DNA of 62,339 bases from Spirochaetales bacterium (GTDB lineage Bacteria; Spirochaetota; Spirochaetia; SZUA-6; JAFGRV01): positions 1-62,339 of the forward strand of contig JAFGHO010000049.1 of NCBI GenBank assembly GCA_016930085.1, written 5' to 3'. Below the pieces are notes generated by a model. The model did no database searches. It was not told where the DNA came from and was given only the letters and a program-made list of their open reading frames with translations. Both the position numbers and the translations under genes were made by a program. Positions 1-9,445 of this stretch are shown here, piece by piece (position 1 is the stretch's first letter; the number at the start of each line of letters is the position of its first letter).

Positions 1-24
1 CTCATGCAAAACAGATGCTGTCAT
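1..24 (-). CDS. 5' end of a divergent gene running off the window (partial)
   Basis: Read on the minus strand, an AAGGAG ribosome binding site (positions 31-36) sits six bases before an ATG at 22-24, and the frame stays open to the window edge (M-T-A-S-V-L-H-E). Only eight codons are visible, so no function can be given. It is divergent from the GH10 xylanase gene and shares the 25-276 intergenic region with it. A TATAAT hexamer on the minus strand (55-60) is a possible -10, but no good -35 was found. Confidence 0.45.
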
Positions 25-180
25 ATGAGGCTCCTTGAATAAAAAGTTTTATACATTATATAACGCATAGAAAGTGACCGCTGCTTTGATTTTTTTTTAA
101 AATGCCGTCAAACAATTATTCAACAGGAACCGTTTAGAAAAAACATAAACAACAAAACCGATTTTATCGCTTTACCTGTC

Positions 181-209
181 TTGATAGAAAAGAAACGGTC
201 AATTATTAT
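181..209 (+). promoter_or_regulatory. Sigma-70-type promoter for the xylanase gene
   Basis: TTGATA (181-186) and TATTAT (204-209) are separated by exactly 17 bases, which fits a housekeeping promoter. Transcription would start near 216 and leave a leader of about 60 bases that contains the 244-257 palindrome. This is pattern matching only. Confidence 0.45.
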
Positions 210-243
210 TGATGTAAGGATAAAATTCGCGTAAAAAACCGGT

Positions 244-257
244 CGGTTTTAAAACCG
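244..257. promoter_or_regulatory. Perfect 14-bp palindrome just before the xylanase start (operator candidate)
   Basis: CGGTTTTAAAACCG is a perfect palindrome ending about 8 bases before the ribosome binding site of the GH10 gene. It lies between the predicted transcription start and the start codon, where a bound repressor or an RNA hairpin could block expression. It could also be chance in an AT-rich leader. Confidence 0.35.
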
Positions 258-276
258 GATAATGAAAGGAAATACA

Positions 277-2490
277 ATGAAAAAAATTGTCTGTTTATTG
301 CTGCTGTTATCATTTTTTCTCTTCTCCTGCGTGACCCCGGACAATGCAGCGACCGGACAACGGCAGGAAAAGGCCGCCGGCGACGTCGAGATCACGATAG
401 AGACGGATATTCCTTCACTGAAAGACGTTGTAAAAGATCATTTTTTAATCGGCGCCGCAATTGAACCCAATAAATTGAGAAATCCGAACCATATCGCATT
501 ATTGAAGAAACATTTTTCAAGTATCACGGCGGAAAACTGCATGAAGCCGTCTTCTCTTCAACCTATGGAAGGCACGTTTAATTTCTATGCCGCCGATAAA
601 CTGCTTGAATTTGCCCGTGAGAACGGTATCGCGTTTCGCGGCCATACACTTGTCTGGCACAACCAGGCGGCGGAATGGATGTTTTATGAGAGCAAGGGAA
701 GTGAACATCCTGCATCAAGGGAACAACTGAAAACCCGTCTTAAGGACCATATATACACTATTATGGAACATTTTAAAGGGAATGTGTACGCCTGGGATGT
801 GGTGAACGAAGCGATTGACGTGGGCAAGCCCGATGACATGCGCAACAGTAAATGGTATCAGATAATGGGCAAGGAATATATAGAACTGGCTTTCCGGTAC
901 GCTCGGGAAGCGGACCCGGATGCGAAATTGTTTTACAACGACTATGATATGACCATTCCCGGTAAAAGAGACGCCGTCATAAGAATGGTAAAAGAGATGC
1001 GGGAAAAAGGTGTTCCTATCGACGGTATCGGCATGCAGATGCACGGCTCGATTACAAGCCCGACATTACAGTCGTTCGAAGAAGCGCTGGCCGTCTATTC
1101 GGGATTGGGTGTGGAAATCCATATAACGGAACTCGATATTAATATATATGGAAGCGGGGCGCAGTCTTTCGAGACGATACCCGAAGAACTCCTTATCGCG
1201 CAGGGATACCGTGTAAAAGACCTTTTTGAAATAATGAAAAAATACAAAAACATCACCAGCGTGACGTTCTGGGGACTTGCCGATGATTACTCCTGGCTTC
1301 AAAAAACGGACCGGATGAACTGGCCGCTACCTTTTAATGAAGCGTTTAAAGCAAAACCCTTTTATTGGGGAATCGTCGATCCCTCAAAACTAAAACCAAG
1401 GATTAATATGGCAAAGGCGGTCGAGGGGACTCCCGAAATAGACGGTACACCCGATGATTTGTGGGAGTTCACCGAATATGTCCCGAATATTCCGGGCACG
1501 TTGGATGTGAGTGCCAATGTCCGCACCCTGTGGGACAAGGATAATCTCTATATTCTGACGCAGGTTAACGACAAAACACCCGCCCGGAATGATGAAATAA
1601 CGGTTTTTATTGATGAGAAAAACGACAGAACGGACACGATGGATGAAAATGACCGGATTTTACACTACAAGCTGGATAAAAGCTGGAAAAACTCGCAAGA
1701 CGCCGTCGTTTCAATCACCGAAAACGGCTATATCTTCGAGGCCTGTATCCCGTTTGAACATATCGATGGGAAAAAAGCCGTAAAAATCGGATTCGACTTT
1801 TCAATTAAAAACGACGATCGTGCAGTTTTAAAATGGAATCATCGGGATAGGATTGAAAGTGAAAGCCCCTCTTTATGGGGATTAATAAACCTGGATACGG
1901 CGCCCAAAGGAATGATCGTTTATGAAGGAACTCCCGTGATCGATGCCGAAAAGGATACATCATATAACAAGGGAACGGCTTTCCCCGTTGATCTTTTTAT
2001 TTTGGGGATTCAGGGCGAAGATGTCCGGTTTGCCGGCGCAACGGCGAACGCCCGGGTGATGTGGGATTCGAAGGGGTTGAGTGTTTATTTGCAAGTTATC
2101 GATCCCGTCCTGAGCGATAAAAGCGATCTCGACTACAGTCAGGACAGCGTTGAAGTGTTTATCGATGAAAACAACCACAGGACCACCTCGTATGAACAGG
2201 ATGACGCCCAATACAGGGTCAATTTTAAAAACCAGACATCCTTCGGTTCCACAGGCAGCGTCGAAGGATTCAACAGCGCGGCAAAAATAATCCCGGGCGG
2301 ATACGCGGTCGAAATGTATATCCCTTTCAGAACGATAACAGGGAACAAGGGAACCATCATCGGATTCGACCTGCAGGTGAATGACGACCAGTTGGGAAAC
2401 GGCAACAGGGCAAGCATTTCAAAATGGAACGATCCGACAAATGATTCATGGCAGTCGACCGCACAATTCGGAGTCGTCATTTTCAAATGA
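277..2490 (+). CDS. GH10 endo-1,4-beta-xylanase lipoprotein with two CBM9-like domains
   Basis: Predicted to cleave internal beta-1,4 bonds of xylan at the cell surface. The start at 277 is preferred over 262 because AAAGGA at 265-270 is then a well-spaced ribosome binding site and the signal peptide begins MKKIV. The lipobox LFSC puts the lipidated cysteine at residue 18. The GH10 barrel spans roughly residues 45-375, with the typical HTLVWHNQ motif, the acid/base E178 (WDVVNEA) and the nucleophile E285 (ITELDIN). Two CBM9-like carbohydrate-binding domains follow (about 382-545 and 552-737), each opening with a G-T-P-x-I-D type strand. There is no dockerin, unlike the other polysaccharide-active proteins in this window, so lipid anchoring may replace it. 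Family assignment is firm; the exact substrate is inferred. Confidence 0.93.
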   Translation: MKKIVCLLLLLSFFLFSCVTPDNAATGQRQEKAAGDVEITIETDIPSLKDVVKDHFLIGAAIEPNKLRNPNHIALLKKHFSSITAENCMKPSSLQPMEGTFNFYAADKLLEFARENGIAFRGHTLVWHNQAAEWMFYESKGSEHPASREQLKTRLKDHIYTIMEHFKGNVYAWDVVNEAIDVGKPDDMRNSKWYQIMGKEYIELAFRYAREADPDAKLFYNDYDMTIPGKRDAVIRMVKEMREKGVPIDGIGMQMHGSITSPTLQSFEEALAVYSGLGVEIHITELDINIYGSGAQSFETIPEELLIAQGYRVKDLFEIMKKYKNITSVTFWGLADDYSWLQKTDRMNWPLPFNEAFKAKPFYWGIVDPSKLKPRINMAKAVEGTPEIDGTPDDLWEFTEYVPNIPGTLDVSANVRTLWDKDNLYILTQVNDKTPARNDEITVFIDEKNDRTDTMDENDRILHYKLDKSWKNSQDAVVSITENGYIFEACIPFEHIDGKKAVKIGFDFSIKNDDRAVLKWNHRDRIESESPSLWGLINLDTAPKGMIVYEGTPVIDAEKDTSYNKGTAFPVDLFILGIQGEDVRFAGATANARVMWDSKGLSVYLQVIDPVLSDKSDLDYSQDSVEVFIDENNHRTTSYEQDDAQYRVNFKNQTSFGSTGSVEGFNSAAKIIPGGYAVEMYIPFRTITGNKGTIIGFDLQVNDDQLGNGNRASISKWNDPTNDSWQSTAQFGVVIFK

Positions 2491-2534
2491 AGCGATAAAT
2501 CGTACGCATGCTTTGGATATCGGGCAATAAGCGG

Positions 2535-3494
2535 TTATTCCGCCTCCCCGCATTGCTGCTTGACGAGTCTTGTGTGATTGTCGTTATACACGATCCACTC
2601 GAGGTCCCTGCTCCAGTCAAGGCTCAATATTTTCCCCCCGGAAACCTTGCAGACGTTATGTATCTCACCGGATGATAAGGTCAGGAAATATATTTCATAG
2701 TAGCAATTCCCAGAGCATTTCTCGACCGCAAAGACGATCCCGCCTCCGGTATCGTCGAACCTGAAATACCGGGTCGGTTCCCTGCCCCCGAGGGCGTTCC
2801 TGTCGAACTTTTTCACGGGAACGGCCCCTTTTTTATTAATTGCATAGACGGTATAGGCCCTTTCACCGTCGTCGAAGCATATCGCCTTTGTATCGGTCTT
2901 GTCGAACCTGAACCGTGACCTGCCCGACATGGCGTAGCTGAAGTTTTCAAGCGGAAGGCGGCCGCCGGTTGTTATATCATGCAGGAAAAACCCGTCACTG
3001 TCGTTCATCAGAAGGTACCTGCCCGTATTCGAAATCTGAAACAGGTTGACGGTCTCGAATTGCCCGCCGCTTCCGGGGATCGTCCTGATCTCACGCCGGT
3101 AGAGTTCCCGAATTTTCTTTGTCCCGATGTGTATCGCCTTTACGACGATATAGGGTTTGGCAGGGTCTTTCAGCCAGAATTGATAGACCGCGGCTGAGGC
3201 ATCCATAAAGGCGACCTCGTTCTCGTTGATCCAGCATATTCTTCCCACCGGTTCTCCGTATACCTTTTCGAAATTACCCTTTGCCGTACTGCCGATCCAG
3301 AGGTGCGCCTTGTTCGTGTAATAGTTCGCCTTGTCGCGCGCCTGCAGGGCGATTCTGTTGCCGTCCGGAGAAACAAGCGGGCATTCCTCGATAAAGAACG
3401 TCCCTTTATCGAAGCGCTGCAGTACGGACTGGGCATTGGCCGCATAACAAAAAAGGCAGATTAATACCGATATAAACAGTATTGTTTTTTTCAT
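2535..3494 (-). CDS. Secreted beta-propeller-like (WD40/TolB-type) protein
   Basis: The start at 3494 is chosen because a strong GGAGGGAG ribosome binding site precedes it and it begins a clean signal peptide (MKKTILFISVLICLF, cleavage likely after ANA). The mature protein consists of repeating beta-strand units of the kind SPDGNRIALQARD, TGRYLLMNDSDG and DWSRDLEWIVYND, which resemble the WD40-like/TolB propeller repeats of periplasmic proteins. No enzymatic motif was seen. It converges on the xylanase gene with only 44 bases between the stops. The propeller fold is an inference from repeat pattern; the function is unknown. Confidence 0.7.
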   Translation of the reverse strand: MKKTILFISVLICLFCYAANAQSVLQRFDKGTFFIEECPLVSPDGNRIALQARDKANYYTNKAHLWIGSTAKGNFEKVYGEPVGRICWINENEVAFMDASAAVYQFWLKDPAKPYIVVKAIHIGTKKIRELYRREIRTIPGSGGQFETVNLFQISNTGRYLLMNDSDGFFLHDITTGGRLPLENFSYAMSGRSRFRFDKTDTKAICFDDGERAYTVYAINKKGAVPVKKFDRNALGGREPTRYFRFDDTGGGIVFAVEKCSGNCYYEIYFLTLSSGEIHNVCKVSGGKILSLDWSRDLEWIVYNDNHTRLVKQQCGEAE

Positions 3495-3773
3495 AGCTCC
3501 CTCCGTCAATGTTCTTTTAATGACCGTTGATAGTGAAATTTTAAAAGACTTTGAATAAAAAAGCAAACTTATCGACGATTCAATAAACCTTAAAAGCAGG
3601 GTTATTGAGGTGCCCTTATTTCATTATTTCCCGTCTCAGAAGCTTTTACATATATCAAAACGTTCATTACAGACGCGCGGTACGGAACCGAACACGACAC
3701 AGCGATATATCGAAATCACGGAACCGGGATGCGGTCTCGATAAAAATATCGAAAATCCCGGCCAAGAAAATAA

Positions 3774-3802
3774 TTGATTTTACACTCTCTATTTACAATA
3801 AT
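3774..3802 (+). promoter_or_regulatory. Possible sigma-70 promoter for the macroglobulin-pbpC unit
   Basis: TTGATT (3774-3779) and AATAAT (3797-3802) are spaced by 17 bases, 32 bases before the start codon and just ahead of the AAAGGAG ribosome binding site. The -10 has one mismatch and the -35 two. Confidence 0.35.
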
Positions 3803-3834
3803 TAATGAATATCACATAAAGAAAAGGAGTCGAA

Positions 3835-6800
3835 ATGAAGCATATCACCGTCTCTCTCTTTCTCTGTATATTTTTGATCCTTGTCGGCGGTTGTGCCAAA
3901 AAAGCGGGACAGGAATTAACAAGAACGGACGACCTGCTATATATCAATTATATTTCGGAATATACGACTGGCTCCGTTTCCTGCACATCGCCGGTTACCG
4001 TACGGCTTGCATCCAATGCCGATCTCGAAAACAGGGACATCGCCCTGGAAAACGGGGAGGCGGCGCCGGGAATCCTCATCATAAAACCTCCCGTAAAAGG
4101 AAAAGCCATATGGGACGACCCGAGGGTCATCCGGTTTTACCCCGACGACAAACTTCCGTCCGGGGTCTCGTATGACTGCGAGCTCGCCCTGTCGAAAATT
4201 TTCGATGTACCGGAAGAACTTTCTTCATTTCCGTTCTCATTTAAAGTGTTTAGACAGGACTTTGATGTCGTCATGGGCGATGTTCTTTTTTCCGGTGATG
4301 CCGTGACAAAGCAGACAATTACCGGGACCGTTACCACTGCGGACTGGGCTTCTATCGACAATGTAAAACGAATTATTACGGTAAAGGGAAAGGACAGAGA
4401 ATTATCCGTTCTGTGGGAACATGAACTGGATGAAAACAAACACACATTTAGAATAGAAAATCTGATTCGTGAAAACAAGACCTATAAAATTAAGATCGAA
4501 TGGAAAGGAGATCCTATCGGTGTCAATAAAAAGGGAAATACCTTTGTCGATATCTACGGACTAGAGGTTTTCAAATACCTGAATTTCCGGCTTGTTCTGG
4601 AAGGCGAACGGCATATGGATATGCAATTTTCCATGCCCCTGGATGAAAAACAGCAGCTGGCCGGGATTATTGCCGTCGACGGGGATGTCAGCCCTTCCCT
4701 GTTTATTGAAAAGAATATTATCAGCCTGTATCCGTCAAAAGGGGCGAGAAATACATTGAACGTTACCATCAACAATGAATTAAAGGATGTGACGGGCTCG
4801 AAACTCGGTGAAAAAGTGGAATTATCCGTAACCTTCAAACAGGAACCCCCGCAGGTTCGCTGGGTCCGTAAAAAAGGCGGCATTCTCCCGAGTACGGAAG
4901 GATTCGTCATTCCCTTTGAAGCGATCAGTCTGAAGGCGGTCGATGTGTCCGTGATTGAAGTGTATGAGAACAATCTCATACAATTTTTGCAGGTTAACAG
5001 GGATGTTACCGGCGACAGGGAAATCAAGCGGGTGGGAAGACCCCTTCTGTATAAAACGGTTCCGCTTGAACACAAAGAGGTAAAGGATCTGTATGAATGG
5101 AACAGGTTCAACCTCGATTTTTCCGACCTCATCAAGGTCAAACCCGGATCGTTATACCAGGTAAGAGTCAATTTCAGAAGATCGCAATCGATTTACTATT
5201 GCACGGATACCGGAGAGGCCGTCATTGCCGATGAAATGCTGAAGGACAATTGGGATTCACAACAGGAAAGGTCAAACTGGGATTACTGGGACGATTACTA
5301 TTACGACGAGGATTACTGGGAAAACAGAAACAATCCGTGTAAAGACGCATACTACGGGAAACAGAGGGAAATAACGACGAATTTACTCGCATCCGACCTC
5401 GGCATCATTGCCAAAGGCGGTGAAAACGGGGAACTTCATGTATTTCTGACGGATATAAAAAACACGGATACATTGAGCGGGATCGATATCGATGTCTATA
5501 ATTTCCAGCAGCAATTGATCGCTTCAGAAAAAACAAATGCATCCGGCTATGCTTTAATCAAGATAAAAAATACCGACAGCATACCCTTTGCCGTCATTGC
5601 CGGACGCGGCAAGGAACGGGGGTATCTCCGGGTGGATGACGGAACCTCCCTGTCCATGAGTAATTTCGATGTCGGCGGTTCCAGTACAAGACGGGGCCTC
5701 AAGGGCTTTATCTACGGAGAACGGGGGGTATGGAGGCCGGGAGACACGATGTATCTCAACTTTATCCTCGAGGATAAAGGGAAAATACTCCCGGAAAATC
5801 ATCCCGTAATTTTTGAACTGGTCAATCCGAAATCCCAGGTGGAAGAACGGATCGTGAAAACTGAAAATATCGCCGGAATCTATTCTTTTCCGGTAAAAAC
5901 TGATCCCGATGACCCCACCGGCGACTGGAAAGCCCGTATCCGCGCCGGCGGTGAAATATTCAGCAAGGATATCAAAGTCGAGACAATAAAACCGAACAGG
6001 CTGAAGATAAACCTGGACTTCGGAAAAGAGCGGCTTTCCGCCCTTGATACATCGATAACCGGAACCATCGAGGCGGCATGGCTTCACGGGGCACCGGCAA
6101 AAAACCTGCGCGCGGAATTTACGCTTCTGCTCAACCCCATGCTCACATCGTTCGACGGATATCCGGGATTCAGTTTCGACGATCCGTCACGGGAATACTA
6201 TCCGGAAAAAGAAACCGTATTCGACGACAATCTCTCGGAAGAAGGCAAGGGATATTTTTCCTTTATTCCGGTGACAATCGACAATGCCCCGGGCGCATTA
6301 AAAGCGATTTTTATGGGAAAGGTATATGAAGAGGGGGGGGATTTCAGTATCGACAAGGTAACCCTGCCCTATTACCCGTATACCTCTTTTACCGGGATAA
6401 AACTCCCGCCCGGAGACAAATCCCGGGGAATGCTGCTGACCGATGAAGATCATAAGGTTCAGATTGCCACCGTCGACCCGCGGGGGAAACCCCTCTCCCG
6501 AAGAGGACTGGAAGTATCCGTATACAAACTCTCCTGGAAATGGTGGTGGGATCAATCCGGTGAAAATCTTTCAAGTTATATCGGGCGGTCATACAGCCAA
6601 AGGATTTCAAACGGGGTGGTGGATACCGTCAACGGCAAAGGAGAATGGAGTTTGAGGATCAATTACCCGGATTGGGGACGGTACTTTATCAGAGTATATG
6701 ATCCGAACTCAAAACATGCCGCGGGAAAAATATTTTATATCGATTGGCCGGGGTGGGCCGGCAGTGCACAAAAAGGCGAGCTGTCCGGAGCGACCATGCT

Positions 6801-9396
6801 TTCATTCTACTCGGACAAGAATGAATACACCGTGGGAGAGAAAGCGAAGGTGACGATTCCGGTGTCGGCGGACGGACGGGCCCTTGTAAGCCTTGAGACG
6901 GGGAGCAAAATAGTCCGGAATTTCTGGGTCCAGACAAAAAAAGGACAAACGACCTTTGATTTCGACATTACCTCCCTGATGTCGCCCACGGTTTATATTC
7001 ATGTCACGCTTGTCCAGCCTCATGCGCAGGTGAGCAACGACCTGCCTGTCCGGCTTTACGGGGTTTTTCCCGTAAAGGTGATCGATCCCGAGACAAAACT
7101 CCAGCCGGAAATCGGTATTGCCGATACCCTTGCCCCTGAAAAGGAAGTTTCCATCGTCATAAAGGAAAAAACGAGAAAGCCCATGGCATATACCCTTGCA
7201 GTCGTCGATGAAGGACTTCTGGATATAACAAACTTCGATACCCCCAACCCCTGGTCCGGCTTTTATACAAAAGAAGCGCTGGGAATTAAAACATGGGATA
7301 TCTACGATGAAGTAATCGGCATACTGAGCGACCATTTCGGTCCCCTGCTCGCCATCGGGGGCGGGGGTGATGAAATTCTTCCCCCCAAAGACCAGAAAGC
7401 GGAGCGCTTTAAACCGGTGGTAAAATTCTTCGGACCATTTTATCTTGCCCCGGGCAAAACGAATAACCACAATTTTATTATGCCCCGGTATATCGGTTCG
7501 GTAAAAACGATGGTCGTGGCGGCATATGAAGGGGCGTACGGAAACGCGGAGGCCACATCATTCGTGAAAGAGTCCGTAATGGTGCTCGGAACACTCCCCA
7601 GGGTACTGGGTCCCGGTGAAAAAATCAAATTGCCGGTCAATGTGTTCGCAATGGAAGAAGGGATAAAGAGTGTCGATATCGGTGTAAAAACGGAAGGTCC
7701 CTTACATCTCGACGGCAAGGCAAGTCAAAGGATCTCATTTGCAAAACCGGGTGAAAAATTCGTCTATTTCGACCTTACCACACCGGAAGAAATCGGGATC
7801 GCAAAGGTCTTTATCACGGCGCAATGGGGGCAGGAAAAAACAGGCTATGATGTCGAGATGGATGTCAGGCCGTCAAATCCCGCCGAAACGAAAGTTTATC
7901 AGGCACTCATTGAATCCGGCAAAGCATGGGAGATGGACATCGATCCCATCGGCATTCCCGGAACCAACAAGATGACCCTCGAACTTTCCTATCTTCCGCC
8001 GGTGAACCTGGAAAAGCGGCTTTCATTTTTAATCCGGTTCCCCCACGGCTGTATCGAACAGACCACGTCGTCGGTTTTTCCCCAGGTGTATCTCGACGAG
8101 ATTGTCGACCTGACCCCCGACCAGGCGGCGGAAATAGAAAGGAATATCAACGCGGGAATCGATATGCTGAAATCGTTCAGAACCCCCTCCGGCGGTTTCG
8201 GATACTGGCCCGGCGATACGGATGCATCGCCGTGGGGTTCCAACTACGCCGGGCATTTCTTGCTCGAGGCTAAAAACAAGGGATACAATGTTCCGCCGGG
8301 AATGCTCGGCGACTGGGCCAATTACCAGGAGTCCGCGGCAAACAGATGGGATAGTAAACGGGGGTTCGATGAAGATATCAACCAGGCATACCGTCTTTAT
8401 ACCCTCGCCCTTTACGGCAGGCCCAACCTCGGGGCGATGAACCGCCTAAAAGAAAAACAAACCCTGGACAACCGTGTGCGGTGGCGGCTCGCCGCCGCTT
8501 ATGTGCTTGCCGGAAAAAAACCCATCGCGGAACAGGTAATCGATGAATACAAACTCGATACCTCCGTTCGGGATTACCAGGTCACTTCCGCCACCTACGG
8601 ATCCGCCCTGAGGGACAAGGCCATGATTCTTGAAACGCTTGTGCTGATGGAAAACAGGGAGATGGGATTTACTTTGCTGAAAGAAATCTCTGAAAACCTG
8701 GGAAGCGACCAATGGCACAGCACCCAGACCACCGCATACGCATTGATCGCGATTGCCAAATTCGGGTCAAGACAGGGAACGGGTGACCATATCGCCTGTG
8801 ATTATACATTCGGCAGTAAAAAAGGAACCCTCCAGGGCGACACACCTTTTGTCTCGACGGAACTGCCGGTCCTGTCCGCACACTTCACCGTAAAGAATAC
8901 AGAGACAAAACCGGTGTATGCACGGTTTACTTCCATGGGAATACCACTCAAGGGGAAGGAGCTCGATGAAGAAAAGGGGATATCCATGAACGTCACATAC
9001 AAATTGAAAGACGGTACCGTTATTAGGGATCTCTCCAAATTCACCCAGGGAACGGATATTTTTATAGAAACGGAAATAAAGAACCCGGGTATATACGGAA
9101 GCCTGGAAGAACTTGCATTGACGCAGATATTCCCCTCCGGATGGGAAATACTGAACCTCCGCCTTCAGGATATCGAGGATTACTCCGGATTCGGCAAGCC
9201 GGAATACCAGGATATACGGGACGACAGGGTGTATACCTACTTTGACCTGGCGGCCAATGAAAGCAAGGTGTTCCGGATAATGGTGAATGCGGCATACCTC
9301 GGTGAATACTATATGCCGGGAATAAATTGCAAGGCCATGTATAATAACGGGATAACGTCGAGTAAAAAAGGCAGAAACATTGTTATTGTCGAGTAA
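3835..9396 (+). CDS. Bacterial alpha-2-macroglobulin lipoprotein (YfhM family)
   Basis: A 1853-residue member of the bacterial alpha-2-macroglobulin family, thought to trap attacking proteases in the periplasm or at the surface. The signal peptide ends in VGGC (lipidated C20). Beta-rich MG-type domains fill the N-terminal half. The thioester motif is present as CIEQ at residues 1406-1409, followed by TTSSVFPQ as in the Escherichia coli protein (which has CLEQ), so the reactive thioester should form. A helical thioester domain and C-terminal beta domains follow. It is somewhat longer than the roughly 1650-residue E. coli homologue. The stop codon lies upstream of the start of pbpC, and this pairing is the well-known yfhM-pbpC arrangement, linking protease defence to repair of damaged cell wall. 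Confidence 0.93.
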   Translation: MKHITVSLFLCIFLILVGGCAKKAGQELTRTDDLLYINYISEYTTGSVSCTSPVTVRLASNADLENRDIALENGEAAPGILIIKPPVKGKAIWDDPRVIRFYPDDKLPSGVSYDCELALSKIFDVPEELSSFPFSFKVFRQDFDVVMGDVLFSGDAVTKQTITGTVTTADWASIDNVKRIITVKGKDRELSVLWEHELDENKHTFRIENLIRENKTYKIKIEWKGDPIGVNKKGNTFVDIYGLEVFKYLNFRLVLEGERHMDMQFSMPLDEKQQLAGIIAVDGDVSPSLFIEKNIISLYPSKGARNTLNVTINNELKDVTGSKLGEKVELSVTFKQEPPQVRWVRKKGGILPSTEGFVIPFEAISLKAVDVSVIEVYENNLIQFLQVNRDVTGDREIKRVGRPLLYKTVPLEHKEVKDLYEWNRFNLDFSDLIKVKPGSLYQVRVNFRRSQSIYYCTDTGEAVIADEMLKDNWDSQQERSNWDYWDDYYYDEDYWENRNNPCKDAYYGKQREITTNLLASDLGIIAKGGENGELHVFLTDIKNTDTLSGIDIDVYNFQQQLIASEKTNASGYALIKIKNTDSIPFAVIAGRGKERGYLRVDDGTSLSMSNFDVGGSSTRRGLKGFIYGERGVWRPGDTMYLNFILEDKGKILPENHPVIFELVNPKSQVEERIVKTENIAGIYSFPVKTDPDDPTGDWKARIRAGGEIFSKDIKVETIKPNRLKINLDFGKERLSALDTSITGTIEAAWLHGAPAKNLRAEFTLLLNPMLTSFDGYPGFSFDDPSREYYPEKETVFDDNLSEEGKGYFSFIPVTIDNAPGALKAIFMGKVYEEGGDFSIDKVTLPYYPYTSFTGIKLPPGDKSRGMLLTDEDHKVQIATVDPRGKPLSRRGLEVSVYKLSWKWWWDQSGENLSSYIGRSYSQRISNGVVDTVNGKGEWSLRINYPDWGRYFIRVYDPNSKHAAGKIFYIDWPGWAGSAQKGELSGATMLSFYSDKNEYTVGEKAKVTIPVSADGRALVSLETGSKIVRNFWVQTKKGQTTFDFDITSLMSPTVYIHVTLVQPHAQVSNDLPVRLYGVFPVKVIDPETKLQPEIGIADTLAPEKEVSIVIKEKTRKPMAYTLAVVDEGLLDITNFDTPNPWSGFYTKEALGIKTWDIYDEVIGILSDHFGPLLAIGGGGDEILPPKDQKAERFKPVVKFFGPFYLAPGKTNNHNFIMPRYIGSVKTMVVAAYEGAYGNAEATSFVKESVMVLGTLPRVLGPGEKIKLPVNVFAMEEGIKSVDIGVKTEGPLHLDGKASQRISFAKPGEKFVYFDLTTPEEIGIAKVFITAQWGQEKTGYDVEMDVRPSNPAETKVYQALIESGKAWEMDIDPIGIPGTNKMTLELSYLPPVNLEKRLSFLIRFPHGCIEQTTSSVFPQVYLDEIVDLTPDQAAEIERNINAGIDMLKSFRTPSGGFGYWPGDTDASPWGSNYAGHFLLEAKNKGYNVPPGMLGDWANYQESAANRWDSKRGFDEDINQAYRLYTLALYGRPNLGAMNRLKEKQTLDNRVRWRLAAAYVLAGKKPIAEQVIDEYKLDTSVRDYQVTSATYGSALRDKAMILETLVLMENREMGFTLLKEISENLGSDQWHSTQTTAYALIAIAKFGSRQGTGDHIACDYTFGSKKGTLQGDTPFVSTELPVLSAHFTVKNTETKPVYARFTSMGIPLKGKELDEEKGISMNVTYKLKDGTVIRDLSKFTQGTDIFIETEIKNPGIYGSLEELALTQIFPSGWEILNLRLQDIEDYSGFGKPEYQDIRDDRVYTYFDLAANESKVFRIMVNAAYLGEYYMPGINCKAMYNNGITSSKKGRNIVIVE

Positions 9397-9445
9397 ATGG
9401 TTCGTACAGACCGGGAAACGATTAAAACGATATCTCCTGTCATTA

